This document shows positions 38,467 to 48,492 of a stretch of 64,000 bases of DNA, one piece after another (position 1 is the first letter of the stretch; each line of letters begins with the position of its first letter). Position numbers and translations under genes: made by a program. Source of the stretch: Candida dubliniensis CD36 (lineage: Eukaryota; Ascomycota; Pichiomycetes; Serinales; Debaryomycetaceae); NCBI RefSeq assembly GCF_000026945.1, contig NC_012863.1:1393501-1457500 (forward strand). Reading direction: 5' to 3'. Under the pieces are notes generated by a model. The model saw only the letters and a list, made by a program, of their open reading frames with translations. It was not told the origin of the DNA and ran no database searches.

Positions 38467-39543
38467 TCAAATTCTGAAAACAAGCTTTTCACCAGAGACT
38501 TTATTTTCTTTTGACATTTGTAACCCTTCATTAGCTGATTCTAATCCATTTGGCAAAATCTTCAAGTTTGCGTGTTTTATTTTATTGATAATCGTTGGCA
38601 TAACATTTTCCCACCAATTATTATAATCATTTAACAACTCTGGTGTTTGAACATATGTGGTTGATCCTAAAGCTTTCTCTTTAAGAACGCAAAGATAACC
38701 CATAGTATGCCCCCAATGAACAGTAGCCTCTCTTGCTGGGTCAGTTTTGATGGAACTGCCATCCAATCCTAATAAAGAATCCAAATAAACTTCCGGAGTA
38801 CCCTGTGTGGCATCATAGAGTTTTTGAAAAGTCTGTGGAGAAGCAATTGTATCCAACCCAAATTTGATGTGTCCAAGCAGTTTCAACTTTTCAACAATAT
38901 TTGGATCCTTATAGTCCAATGTGTAGTCAGCTCCTAATCCTTTCAAATATTCATGATTCCTAGGTGACGCAGTGGTGATGACCTTTAAATTATAAACCAA
39001 TTTGGCAATTTGGATTGCTACAGTACCAGTTGCAGTGGCACCACTCCAAATCAATATAGAATCCCCTGGACTTTTATGTTTGGCAATATTCAAAGAATGT
39101 GAAAATGATTGAGCAATAGTTGTCAACCCCATGGTAATGCTTGCAGCACCTTCAAAAGAATCGATGGTGGAAGGTTTAATTGTTGGTGCGTTATTCAAAT
39201 CATGATCATATTTGATGGTAGCTTGAGGGGATGCAGCAGCATATTCAGCAAATGCACCACTCATTGGTGACATATTCCCCATTACAAATGAACTTACAAA
39301 ATCTCCCTTTTTGAAATTTGTAACGTCAGATCCAACTTGTTCAACAATTCCACTAACATCACTTCCAGCCACATCACCTGGTTTACTCATTTGGTAAACT
39401 ATATGTTTCCAATCAATTGGATTGATGGCACAAGCTTTGGCTTTGATTAAAATTTCATCATCTTTGATTTCTGGTTTTGGGATATCTTTGATTTCGGTAA
39501 AATGATTATCCTTAATGGATATTGGTACAACAGCAGCCTTCAT
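38467..39543 (-). CDS. Medium-chain oxidoreductase, zinc-free
   Basis: A 358-residue member of the medium-chain dehydrogenase/reductase superfamily, near the enoyl-reductase/quinone-oxidoreductase-like branch (ToxD and yeast YNL134C/YCR102C type). The N-terminal GroES-like domain reads ILIKAKACAINPIDWKHIVY and GDVAGSDVSGIVEQVG. The nucleotide-binding domain has SGATATGTVAIQIAKL, then LKGLGADYTLDYKDP. The catalytic and structural cysteine clusters of zinc alcohol dehydrogenases are absent. It probably uses NADPH; the substrate is unknown. The start is the only ATG that gives the complete GroES domain. It is divergent from PCC1. Confidence 0.83.
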   Translation of the reverse strand: MKAAVVPISIKDNHFTEIKDIPKPEIKDDEILIKAKACAINPIDWKHIVYQMSKPGDVAGSDVSGIVEQVGSDVTNFKKGDFVSSFVMGNMSPMSGAFAEYAAASPQATIKYDHDLNNAPTIKPSTIDSFEGAASITMGLTTIAQSFSHSLNIAKHKSPGDSILIWSGATATGTVAIQIAKLVYNLKVITTASPRNHEYLKGLGADYTLDYKDPNIVEKLKLLGHIKFGLDTIASPQTFQKLYDATQGTPEVYLDSLLGLDGSSIKTDPAREATVHWGHTMGYLCVLKEKALGSTTYVQTPELLNDYNNWWENVMPTIINKIKHANLKILPNGLESANEGLQMSKENKVSGEKLVFRI

Positions 39544-39926
39544 GATAGTTATTGTCTATGGGAACAAGTATCCAATATAGAGAGATAATTAGTGCTGATA
39601 TATATATATATATCTTTTGAAAATAGGAACCGATTCATATTGAAGTTGACACCAAATTGCATAGAAGGGATAAGATGTGTTGTATTACAGAATAGTGCAT
39701 AGCAATTTTCATCATAAATTGCTTACATTCCATCAGTCAGTGTACGTTATGGTGATTGAAGGTATCTGTGGTTTTCTGCAGCAACGAAATTAATGGCCGC
39801 TTTTTCCAGGTTTTTCGATTCATCGATTTCTGCAAAATCATGAAAAGAAAAAAAAAAAAATCAATCAACCACCACCACCACCACCAAAAAATATCTAGTA
39901 CTGACATCATCACCATCTCCATAACG
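39544..39926. promoter_or_regulatory. Divergent promoter region, oxidoreductase / PCC1
   Basis: 383 bp with a TA repeat near 39599-39613, an A tract at about 39848-39859 and a CCA repeat near 39867-39885 just before PCC1. The frame through this region upstream of PCC1 is low-complexity (poly-Lys, poly-His) and is not taken as coding. Confidence 0.5.
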
Positions 39927-40223
39927 ATGTCACTCCCGTATACGATCGAATTGAATATTCCATTTGAAACCTCCAATCAAGCAGAAATAGCAAAGAATAC
40001 GCTATCACCAGACCCAATACTTAGATCAGATGAGTTGACAATTGATTATGCTACAGATTCCAACAATCTAAAAGTGAAATTTTCAGGAGTAAGTGATAGA
40101 GTTATACGAGTCGCCATAAGTAATATGATTGATAATATTAAAACAATTATAGAATGTATGGATGAATTTGATGGTAAAAAAGATCACTCGTTTGAATTAC
40201 AAGATTATAAGAATAATGGATAG
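39927..40223 (+). CDS. PCC1: KEOPS/EKC complex subunit Pcc1
   Basis: A small subunit that dimerises and scaffolds the KEOPS complex (Kae1, Bud32, Cgi121, Gon7). KEOPS makes the t6A modification on ANN-decoding tRNAs and also affects telomeres and transcription. The product is 98 residues from the ATG at 39927; yeast Pcc1 has 88. The fold's hallmarks are the opening beta strand YTIELNIPFETSNQAEIAKN, a central TIDYATDSNNLKVKFSG, and the helix RVIRVAISNMIDNIKTIIEC. I rejected an upstream frame extension because its sequence is poly-Lys/His and the ATG at 39927 starts directly at the conserved strand. Unlike the S. cerevisiae gene, no intron is needed. Confidence 0.87.
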   Translation: MSLPYTIELNIPFETSNQAEIAKNTLSPDPILRSDELTIDYATDSNNLKVKFSGVSDRVIRVAISNMIDNIKTIIECMDEFDGKKDHSFELQDYKNNG

Positions 40224-40678
40224 ATAGAAGGAGGTGGACGACTTTTTTTCAGGCAACTTATAAATGTCAAACTTTGTTGAATAAGCCTGAAGTATCTAAC
40301 CAAAGGAAGTCAATATAGATTATATTCTTGCTAGAATGTACGAGAAAAGTGGAAATAGAATCTAGTGAAAGTCTTACTTGATGGTTAATATGGTTACAAT
40401 TAATGTGCGCGCTCTTAGTTGATAAAGAGAAATATTTAAGCAAACCAAGATTGTAGTAGAATAAATAGTTTAGCATCGGATAACATTTAATGAAAACGGT
40501 CAGTTCTCGGAACGTTTGTTTGTGAGGTTAGAGAAAATCTCCAATTATACAGAGTCAAATGTATTTTAGGACGCTTAATCTTTTAGTTGAACTATAGAAT
40601 AAATCACCACTATGGTTCTGGAAAAACACATATATTTAATAACAATACTATTCAAAAGAGAAAGAACTGTAGCTTCGA
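40224..40678. other. Convergent 3' region, PCC1 / GPI-protein gene
   Basis: 455 bp between two stops on opposite strands. No gene-like frame, repeat or RNA gene seen. Confidence 0.5.
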
Positions 40679-41488
40679 TCAAATCAAACTTAAAACTAAA
40701 ATCAAAAATGTACCAACACTGATACTTGACAAATAATTAGCAGCTCCTGAAGTTGTTTGAGAGCTGGTAGGTTGGCTATTGGTTGTAGATGACTGTGAAT
40801 TTGGAGGGACGGATGTTTGTTCATTGTGATTAGCAGCACCACCATTACCACCACTACCACCATTACCACCACTACCACCACTACCACCACTACCACCACT
40901 ACCACTGTTACCACCACTACCACTGTTACCACCATTCCCATTATTTCCGTTGTTTCCACCACCGCCTTGAGTTGACAAGCTAGTTATGGTAGAAGTATTG
41001 TCACCTGTGGAAGAACCCGTGCTAGTAGTGGTAATACCTTTAGAAGATGAGCTGTCCTTAGTGGACAGAATAATATCAATTAATGAGCTGGTCTCATTGG
41101 ATGTACTATCCCCAGTCGATGAACTATCTTCGGTAGATGGACTATAATTAGTAGTAGCAGAGATATCAATATCCGACCATGAGCCACTATAAGACTCATC
41201 ACTTGCTAATGAACAAATAGTTCTGGATGCATAATAAACAGCCTTGGTATAACAATCACAACTTCTTAAATTGCTAAAATATTGTGAATTAGTACATAAA
41301 CAACCAAAGTACTCTTGGTCCGAAATATCTTCATCATAGTAACCACATCCATTTTCTTGATTTAAAGCCTGAGTGCACCAAGTATTACAATCATAGTATA
41401 CGTAATCTTTGTTGTGAGCTCTATTGGCGGCAGTAGCAGTGGTAGTAGAAACCTGAATTAAAGTAAATAATAAAATAACTAACTTCAT
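40679..41488 (-). CDS. Ser/Thr/Gly-rich predicted GPI-anchored wall protein
   Basis: A 269-residue product from the ATG at 41488. The frame runs 18 codons further to 41542, but MKLVILLFTLIQVSTTTATA at 41488 is a clean signal peptide. Residues about 28-105 hold a Cys-rich head with WCTQALNQENGCGYY, FGCLCTNSQYF and CDCYTKA. A Ser/Thr-rich stalk follows, then a Gly-rich GGSGG/GGNGG array. A C-terminal hydrophobic tail (ISVGTFLILVLSLI) after an Asn/Ser/Gly-rich site fits GPI attachment. The head resembles fungal GPI adhesin-like proteins. By position near AGO1 and ERG26 it may be one of the PGA41/PGA42-type proteins of C. albicans, a recollection I cannot verify here. The function is probably structural or adhesive in the wall. 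Confidence 0.82.
   Translation of the reverse strand: MKLVILLFTLIQVSTTTATAANRAHNKDYVYYDCNTWCTQALNQENGCGYYDEDISDQEYFGCLCTNSQYFSNLRSCDCYTKAVYYASRTICSLASDESYSGSWSDIDISATTNYSPSTEDSSSTGDSTSNETSSLIDIILSTKDSSSSKGITTTSTGSSTGDNTSTITSLSTQGGGGNNGNNGNGGNSGSGGNSGSGGSGGSGGSGGNGGSGGNGGAANHNEQTSVPPNSQSSTTNSQPTSSQTTSGAANYLSSISVGTFLILVLSLI
40840..40962 (-). repeat. Tandem ACC/ACT-rich repeat encoding Gly/Ser array
   Basis: Nine-to-twelve-base units of the form (ACC)(ACC)(ACT), on the plus strand, encode alternating GGS/GGN on the minus strand. Near-identical units suggest slippage-driven length change in the wall protein's stalk. Confidence 0.8.
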
Positions 41489-42663
41489 TGTTGGGTTAAT
41501 TTGAATATGTTGTAGAGTGATATCTTTACAAGTTGCATTCATGGAATAAGGATAAATTCATCCCTATTTATAGGACTTTCCTGTAAGAAGTACAAGTGAT
41601 AGACCATGACCAATCTAATTGTTTGGGTAGTCCATTTTTTGCTAGAAAATTCATTTACGAGCTTTTTTTTTGGTGTCAGCCTCTCATGGCTGCTAATGGG
41701 CTATTTTTAGTATTACGTAATCGAGCAAACTCAAGATATTATGATGAAAATTGAATTAAGATCTCTAGTCTTTGGACTAATTCATGAAGTTTTAGAATCT
41801 ATTTGGTTTAAAATTATTCACTAAATACGCCATAATCATTCACGCTTTTAGATTCTTTTTAAGCCAGTATATATATCTTCTTTTTTGACCTTGGCAATCC
41901 TTGCAAACACTCTAATTCATGACTATAATGCATATACTAGATTTGTCTTTCATTTGAATATACCTTGTGTATTGTCACGGTGGTGTGGTATGCTATTTTT
42001 TGGGAGATAAGTTATTTGCGGGGTTAATCAAAAACCCCATTAATTGAAATAGTTATTCTTACCAGTAATAATGTTCCAACATTGAACAGGGGTTCAGTTT
42101 TGATATGTCTTATGTCAGCAAATCACTAATATTTGGTAGATTAGTGATCAAGTCTTAGTTTATACTACAGTCTTTAATGTATGACCATGTGTTTTGCTTG
42201 CATAGGTTCTTTATGTGGCTAACTAATGGTATCAAGTAGTAGGTGTGAGGTAGTTGGGTAAAACAGACCTATCTCAGGTCTCTTGGTTACCGGACTACCG
42301 AGTAGCATCAGACCACTAGAGTTGGACACTGATATATATACCTTATCTCTAACGCCTTGCCGTCAACCAATATATAGTTATATAGAAAATACAAGCTATA
42401 AAATTAGTAATTACATTACAATTATGATATATCGCATCAGACCTTGGACAGTTCGAAGAATGTCCACAATATATCATATCACGCCAAGAAATGAAGTTTA
42501 AACATCAGAAAGGTTAGTTAGTTAGGGTTTATGGTATACTGTAAGTAGTTGTAGTTGTAGTTTATTTGTATTAGAAGTAAAAAGATAACCATACATATTT
42601 AAGCATGTGGGATGGTATTTAGTTAGTGAGTCTCGCCCCCACCTTGTGTCTCCTAACCATTTC

Positions 42664-42840
42664 TGTTAGTGTAGGACTTTTGTTTATAGAGCGCCTAGAA
42701 TGTATATATTCTTAGATAGTTCCTCAATTCCTCTTCTGCGACTCGACGTCGAGAGGGGGAATTGTCCAGCTATATATACCTAGATAAGTCGTGTGCGCAT
42801 GCCCATGCACTTAACCGAGGTTCTCCTCATAACGCCAACA
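42664..42840 (+). mobile_element. Probable solo LTR remnant (Ty1/copia-like)
   Basis: The segment begins TGTTAG and ends CGCCAACA, so its ends are inverted TGTTRG...CYAACA, the form usual for Ty1/copia LTRs. Inside are an internal TATA-like TATATATACC near 42771 and a GA/CT-rich palindrome around GACGTC near 42745-42750. No target-site duplication is visible, and the internal region of an element is absent on both sides. The exact left end is uncertain. Supported only by end structure and by composition that differs from the neighbouring intergenic DNA. Confidence 0.33.
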
Positions 42841-43309
42841 GTTAGTATACACGGATAATTCGTGAGAATTAGTCCTAGTACACGATCGGTTATATTTGTA
42901 ATAAACAAGAAACAGAGTAAATGAAGTTATACGCCCACTAAATGTCTCTATTGAAGCTCGCTCTCTATGTAGAAAATATCCTAAATATCTTTCTTTTCTC
43001 TTTCTTTTATACTAATTCCTGGCTCTCGATGAGTGCAAATTTTTCACTATTGTTGATCTAATACGCACGACTATATCAAGGTGCTATTTCCCTGACACAA
43101 ACGTCGCATAAACCAACAGTTTCATTTTGCTATTTCTTAATTTTCGGTTCTGACCAACTTACCACGACCCTTCAACCCACCCTTCTCTCCTTTTTGTAAA
43201 TTATATTATCACAACCTTAGCCCATCTTTTTACCATTTTTCTTATTCTTTTTTTTGTTTTATATTTACTATCATAAGAATCGAAATTTTGGCTACCCCTT
43301 TGTCCTCCT

Positions 43310-43321
43310 CCCCCCCCCCCC
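43310..43321 (+). repeat. C12 homopolymer upstream of AGO1
   Basis: Twelve consecutive C, 42 bp before the AGO1 ATG and so probably in its 5' UTR. Such runs are rare in this AT-rich DNA and are prone to length change. Confidence 0.85.
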
Positions 43322-43363
43322 TTTCCTTCTACCTTGCTATCTCTGGCTATTTAACAATTTAAC

Positions 43364-46117
43364 ATGAGTGATCTCGTCAAATTTTCCACGCCAACAAAAA
43401 TAAATGATAAAGCTTTAGTGGCAGTTGACACTTATAAGAATACTTTCCAAAAACAAATAAAGAACGAGCAAAATGGAATTTTGTTGAGACCATCTTTTGG
43501 TACCGAAGGTGTTCCCACCGTTGTAGGAGTCAATTATTTCAAATATAATGTTAATGGATTGAAATTATATTCCTATCGTGTAGATTTATTGGAAAATCCT
43601 AACGTTAAAACCAGATTAACTATCAAAACTGCAGTTGAGAAATATTTAATGGAATTGGAACCATTTAAAAGTAAAAAAGCTATTATTTATTACCGTGATC
43701 ATAATCATCTTTATTCAAGAATGCCGCTTCCTATTGAAGACGTTGTTATTTATCCTCTTGAACTTGGTGGTGATCCTAAAAGAGAAAAGAAAATTGTTGA
43801 ATTAAAAATCCAATTTATTAAACAATTGAATTTTTCTGATTTGCTTAATTATACTCGATTGAAAAATTATACTCCTGATTTTTTGGAAACTGTTGAATAT
43901 ACTAACGCGTTAGTTGCAGTTATGGGATCACAAGTGATGAAAAATACTAATGTTGTTGGTCTTGGTCCCAATAAGTTTTTTTTGATTGATGGGGCCACGA
44001 AAACTACTGAATTGGATAAAGGGTTATATATTGTAATGGGGACGTTTGCTTCCGTTAGATGTTCCTTTGACGATGTTAGAATTAATTTAAACCCCACCCC
44101 AGCTATTTTTTATAAATCATCAAAACCAAATGGTGAACCAATGAATGTTTTGGATTTAATTCAAGAATTTTTAAAGATTAGAAATGTCCCTACTGAAAAA
44201 GATATTAAAAGAGCTCAATCATTTATTAAGGGTTGTAAAATCTATCGTACTTATCTTAATCGTAAAACTGCTAAAGCTATTCTTGGATTTGATTTCACCA
44301 ACAATTCCGAAACATTAAAATTCAAAGATGCTAATGATAAATTGGTTAGTGTTAAACAATATTTCATTGAAAGATGGAATATTAGATTGAAATATCCAAA
44401 GTTACCATTGATTAAAATTGGTCCTGATGCATTTTTACCTATGGAATTAGGAATCATTGCTCCTCATCAACAATACAAGGGGGAATTAGCTGATCCAGCA
44501 AAGATTATTAAAATCACTGCTACCAGACCTAATCAAAAGGCCGAATTGATTAGTAAAACCAATAGAAATTTGTTTCAGAAACAAGTTGATTTTGGTAGTA
44601 TTGAATCACAATTCACCGTAGTTCCTGCCAGAGTTTTAAATGCACCCACTATTGAATATGCTAATAATCAAATGGTTACTTATAAACCCGCACCTTTTAA
44701 TGGCAGATCTGAAAAGCAAAAGGGGAATTGGAATCTTGAAAGATATCGATTTGTTGATGCGGCAAAAATCACCAAACCAATGGGGAAACCATTCAATTTT
44801 GGTGTAGTTATTTTAAAAGATGACTATGTTGCTAAACGTATTGGTGATTTACAAAAAGCCGTCCCCGCATTATTAGCAGAACTTTCTCGATTAGGTATTA
44901 AAGTTGGTAAAAATTTCCAAAAATATTCTGTTGATTTAAATCATGCCACGGTTAAATCTCCATCCGGATTAGAATCTAATTTAATTTCCATTGCCAAAAA
45001 GGCTAAAACAGTTGATCATTGCCATTATTTATTATTTATCTTACCAAGACAAGATACTCAATTATATTCAGCTATTAAAAGAGCTTGTGATCTTAAAATT
45101 GGGATTCTTAACAGTTGTTCAGTTTTAAATACTTTTACTAAAAAAAGACGGGGGTCCGATAATTTCGATACTATGACATATGCCCAAATGGCCATGAAAA
45201 TTAATATTAAATTAGGGGGGTCAAATCATAAATTATCTAAAAAAGATAGTCAAGGATTATTTGATAAAAATAATGTTCCAATTTTCATTCTTGGAGCTGA
45301 TGTTACTCATCCAACTGGTGAAATCAATTCCGAATCAGTTTCTATTGCGTCTATAGTTGGTAGTGAAGATGGAATTTTTAATAAATTCCCGGGATCAGTT
45401 AGAATTCAAACTGGTGGACAAGAAGTTATTGCTGATGTTAAAAGTATGGTTTTAGAAAGATTAGAAAATTTCCATAAAAAAGTCGGCAAATTACCAAGTA
45501 AGGTATTATTTTATCGTGATGGAGTATCTGAGGGGCAATATACCACGATTTTAAAAGAAGAATTAACAAAAATTAAAGCAGCTTTTATTGAATATGGTAA
45601 ATTGAAAAATATACCAAAATATTCTCCAACAATTACATTTATGATCGTTGTTAAAAGACATCATACAAGATTTATTCCTATTCATGATAATGGTGATGAT
45701 CCTAAAACTAAAAAACAAATTGCTGTTACTAGTAATGAAAATGTAATTCCTGGTACTACTGTTGATAGAGAAATCACTTCTCCTGCTTATTTTGATTTTT
45801 ATGTTCAATCTCAACAATCTTTACAAGGTACTGGTATTCCAGCTCATTATTTTGTTTTACATGATGAAAATAATTATACTTCAGATGCTATTCAAAAAAT
45901 TACTTATGATTTATGTCATACTTTTAGTAGAGCTACTAAATCAGTTAAAGTTGTCCCTGCAGCTTATTATGCTGATTTATTATGTACAAGAGGAAGAGAT
46001 TATATTTATGGTTTTGTTAAAGATCCAAATTTATCTGGTACTCCTATTGAAAGAGCAAGAACTAAATTTGGTGAAAATGTTAATCCAAGTGTTCGTAACA
46101 CAATGTTTTACATTTAG
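43364..46117 (+). CDS. AGO1: Argonaute
   Basis: The small-RNA-guided effector of RNA interference in budding yeasts that keep the pathway. The 917-residue product shows an N domain, PAZ region (about 260-390), MID and PIWI (about 640-910). The PIWI catalytic residues are visible: Asp646 in LGADVTHP, Glu687 in GGQEVIADV, Asp719 in YRDGVSEGQ and Asp871 in PAAYYADLL. This gives a DEDD tetrad; animal slicers have His last, and Asp is compatible with RNase-H chemistry and occurs in budding-yeast Argonautes. The guide-binding segment FMIVVKRHHTRF is intact. It lacks the long N-terminal extension of some yeast Argonautes. No frameshift or stop was seen, so it looks functional. No Dicer gene lies in this window. 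Confidence 0.95.
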   Translation: MSDLVKFSTPTKINDKALVAVDTYKNTFQKQIKNEQNGILLRPSFGTEGVPTVVGVNYFKYNVNGLKLYSYRVDLLENPNVKTRLTIKTAVEKYLMELEPFKSKKAIIYYRDHNHLYSRMPLPIEDVVIYPLELGGDPKREKKIVELKIQFIKQLNFSDLLNYTRLKNYTPDFLETVEYTNALVAVMGSQVMKNTNVVGLGPNKFFLIDGATKTTELDKGLYIVMGTFASVRCSFDDVRINLNPTPAIFYKSSKPNGEPMNVLDLIQEFLKIRNVPTEKDIKRAQSFIKGCKIYRTYLNRKTAKAILGFDFTNNSETLKFKDANDKLVSVKQYFIERWNIRLKYPKLPLIKIGPDAFLPMELGIIAPHQQYKGELADPAKIIKITATRPNQKAELISKTNRNLFQKQVDFGSIESQFTVVPARVLNAPTIEYANNQMVTYKPAPFNGRSEKQKGNWNLERYRFVDAAKITKPMGKPFNFGVVILKDDYVAKRIGDLQKAVPALLAELSRLGIKVGKNFQKYSVDLNHATVKSPSGLESNLISIAKKAKTVDHCHYLLFILPRQDTQLYSAIKRACDLKIGILNSCSVLNTFTKKRRGSDNFDTMTYAQMAMKINIKLGGSNHKLSKKDSQGLFDKNNVPIFILGADVTHPTGEINSESVSIASIVGSEDGIFNKFPGSVRIQTGGQEVIADVKSMVLERLENFHKKVGKLPSKVLFYRDGVSEGQYTTILKEELTKIKAAFIEYGKLKNIPKYSPTITFMIVVKRHHTRFIPIHDNGDDPKTKKQIAVTSNENVIPGTTVDREITSPAYFDFYVQSQQSLQGTGIPAHYFVLHDENNYTSDAIQKITYDLCHTFSRATKSVKVVPAAYYADLLCTRGRDYIYGFVKDPNLSGTPIERARTKFGENVNPSVRNTMFYI

Positions 46118-46382
46118 TTTAGCTCTTGTTGGTTTGTTAGTTTGGTTTTTGTCTTTTTTTATTCATTCTTTCTTTTTTTTCTTGTTTTTATTAAGTACAG
46201 ATGTTAAAGTTTTGTATTTTGTTTGTTTACCTTCCTACTGTAGCAAAAAACTTGTTTTCGTTCTTGTTTAATGAGTTTGCTTTTTGATTAGAATGTAAGT
46301 AACACCGAGTATTGTATATTCTTAATCTCTTTTTTGGAGAATTAAAAAACAAAAGGAGTAGTAAATGTATCTATGTAAGTTT

Positions 46383-47753
46383 CTAAAACAAAAATAATGA
46401 TTTAAAACTATCAACTTTATTTGTATCCAATTGAACATTTTTCACTTCAACTTTAGGAAATTCAAAAATAAATGGATTTTGTTTATTAGAATTTCCATTT
46501 GATATAATACTTTCACTGGAAGTTTCTTTGTTAGCGGCGTTGGTTGATTTGGTAGAATTGGAATTATCATTGAAATTGATTGTCCCATTGAATTTTGGTT
46601 GATCATTGCGAGTAGTAGTATCAGATTTATTATTGTTCTCCTCTGGTTTAAGCACTGTCTCGGATTTATTAAAAGTGAATGTATTTTTCGATGGAGAACT
46701 CAGATTCTTCTCAGAACCAAATCCTGCATTTGATGATTCACCATTTTCTTGACCAATATTTCCGTTCAGTTTCTTCTCCAATTTATTAATGGATGAATCC
46801 TGCGATGGGTTTTTCGCTAAAGGTAATGATTCAGATTTATCATATGATATAGTTTTATCAATATCATTTGCAGTTATAGATATTGCTTTATTAACAATTC
46901 CAGTTTCTGGTTTAAGATTTTTAATTGATCTTGATATCTTACGACCATTTTTAGCATATGGATTAATGAATTTAAACCCTGATGAGAATGACGGTTTTAA
47001 ATCCTCTAATTTTGAATCATCATTATTAAAATCAAATGCTTTCTCTTGTTCACTACCATCCAATATAGATAATAAAGTTTTCGCAGTTTCACTTTTAAAT
47101 TCTCGTGTTTTATTAACAAAAGTAGTAGTATTGGCACTATTATTCATAGTAGTAGTGTCATTATTATTGATAGCTGTACTTGTATTATCAAGCTTGCTAT
47201 TTTCATTATGCAAATTTCTTAGTTTTTTATATTTTTTCGTTGAAGAAGGAGGTCTAAGTCTAGTAGAATAAGGTGAAGGTAATCCTGAAAATTGATAGAC
47301 TCGTTTGATAGAAGGTATGATTGAAGTAGTGTTATTGAATGATTGATTGCTTCTATCAAAAGTATCATTTTGAATAGTATGATAGGTTGGTTTATATCCT
47401 GGAGTAGATATACTTATATTTGAAGTATCATGAATCAAAGTGCTTTGTTTGTAAGTAGCACCAGCTGCACCAGTTGCACCAGCTGCACCGTCTATTAACT
47501 TTTCATTTTTGGCCCTTTTCCTTTGTGGTTGTTGTTCTAAAATTGATTCAGATATCACTCGTTTACTAATTGGTGTACCAGCTTTCGATCTAGAAATCAA
47601 TGCCATTACTCCTTCATATTCTATATCATTTAATGGCTTCTCACCTTTTCTCTTGAAAAAATTTGATAGAATTTCATTTGCAGTATGGTCGTTAGTTGTG
47701 TCATTCATAGATACGTCATGACGACTAATATCCACAATTTTATTAGTTTTTGG

Positions 47754-47791
<38 letters not shown>

Positions 47792-48119
47792 GCATATCAT
47801 CTACTGTAAATGATCCAGGAACTCTGAATGATTTAGTACTTTCTTGAGTAACTGAGGATGTAGTCGATGATGATGATGATGAAGCTAACTTTGGTTCAGG
47901 AAATTTAAATGGCTTTATAAACGATGGTTCAGATTCATTATTCGTTTTTGTATTTACAGATGTTGACTGACTTTCTGAAGATGAAGATTCAGATTTGTTA
48001 TCAGTTTTGTTAAACCAATGTTTAAATCTATTAGTGATCAAAGAATATGGATGATAACTATTATCTTTTTTGGTATTTAGCTTACTCCTGTAAGAACTAA
48101 ACACTTTTCTATTATCCAT
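46383..48119 (-). CDS. NUP60: Nucleoporin Nup60
   Basis: A nuclear-basket nucleoporin that anchors Nup2 and Mlp proteins and supports mRNA export and tethering of genes and DNA lesions to the pore. The 578-residue product is mostly Asn/Ser-rich and disordered. Conserved islands match yeast Nup60: a basic N-terminus, NFFKRKGEKPLNDIEYEGVM (near 168-187), QFSGLPSPYSTRLRPP, TAKTLLSILDGSEQEKAF, a few phenylalanine motifs (FIFEFP, FTFNKS), and the C-terminal end NKVDSFKSLFLF. Length is close to yeast Nup60 (539). I start at the ATG at 48119; two further codons upstream begin with TTG. A Gln tract lies near residues 110-122. It is convergent with AGO1, with 265 bp between stops. Confidence 0.87.
47755..47793 (-). 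repeat. TTG/CAA tract (polyGln in NUP60)
   Basis: About twelve to thirteen CAA codons read on the minus strand. Likely length-variable between strains. Confidence 0.85.
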
Positions 48120-48492
48120 TGCCAAAAAAAAAAAAAAAAATGAAAAACTTTTCTAATAGGAGTGGTTGTAAGGGATGTTTAATGATTGTCAATTAATATT
48201 TGTTGATGGAATATTAAACTCCTTCGATGTGTGTGTGTGTGTGTGTGTTGCTATGAAAGAAGAAAAATCCAGAAATTTTTTTTTTTCTTTTCCTTTCACT
48301 TCCAAAAAATTTCATTAGAGTCAATGAACGACATTCTTAGTTAAACGACACAGACTTGAAAGTTACGACATATCAAACCTATACTGATTACATATGGTCA
48401 GGTGGGTATCTACTTAGTACATAAAGTATATAACAGAGAGTATTAAATAGTTAAATCTCTTGCATGAACACAATACATACACATTATTGATG
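48120..48492. other. NUP60 promoter / dehydrogenase 3' region
   Basis: 373 bp. Contains an A tract just before NUP60 (48123-48139), a GT dinucleotide run at about 48230-48248 and a T tract near 48277-48286. No gene. Confidence 0.55.

Larger units (their letters stand above)
41489..43363. other. 1.9-kb divergent interval between GPI gene and AGO1
   Basis: No convincing gene. The first part (41489-42000) is likely promoter of the wall-protein gene. From about 42,230 the composition changes, with more GC, hexamer-rich palindromic sequence and a probable LTR remnant at 42664-42840. Two matches to the Rim101 core GCCAAG lie at about 41890-41895 (minus) and 42483-42490 (plus, full GCCAAGAA). Two TATATATACCT motifs lie near 42330 and 42772, each followed by an AACGCC. 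A C12 run at 43310-43321 lies 42 bp before the AGO1 ATG. Confidence 0.5.

Noticed and set aside
39756..39926. 57-codon extension of PCC1
   Set aside because: Poly-Lys and poly-His sequence from simple repeats in the promoter; the conserved fold begins at the ATG at 39927.
40702..40962. 86-codon poly-Val frame overlapping the GPI-protein gene
   Set aside because: A shifted reading of the Gly/Ser repeat in the same strand; no start context or protein-like structure.
42447..42466. T-arm-like hairpin GGACA-loop-TGTCC containing GTTCGAA
   Set aside because: The loop is ten bases and no acceptor, D or anticodon arm fits, so it is not a tRNA.
42283..42501. 72-codon plus-strand frame upstream of AGO1
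   Set aside because: No ATG at its start and unconvincing composition; it lies in repeat-like DNA.
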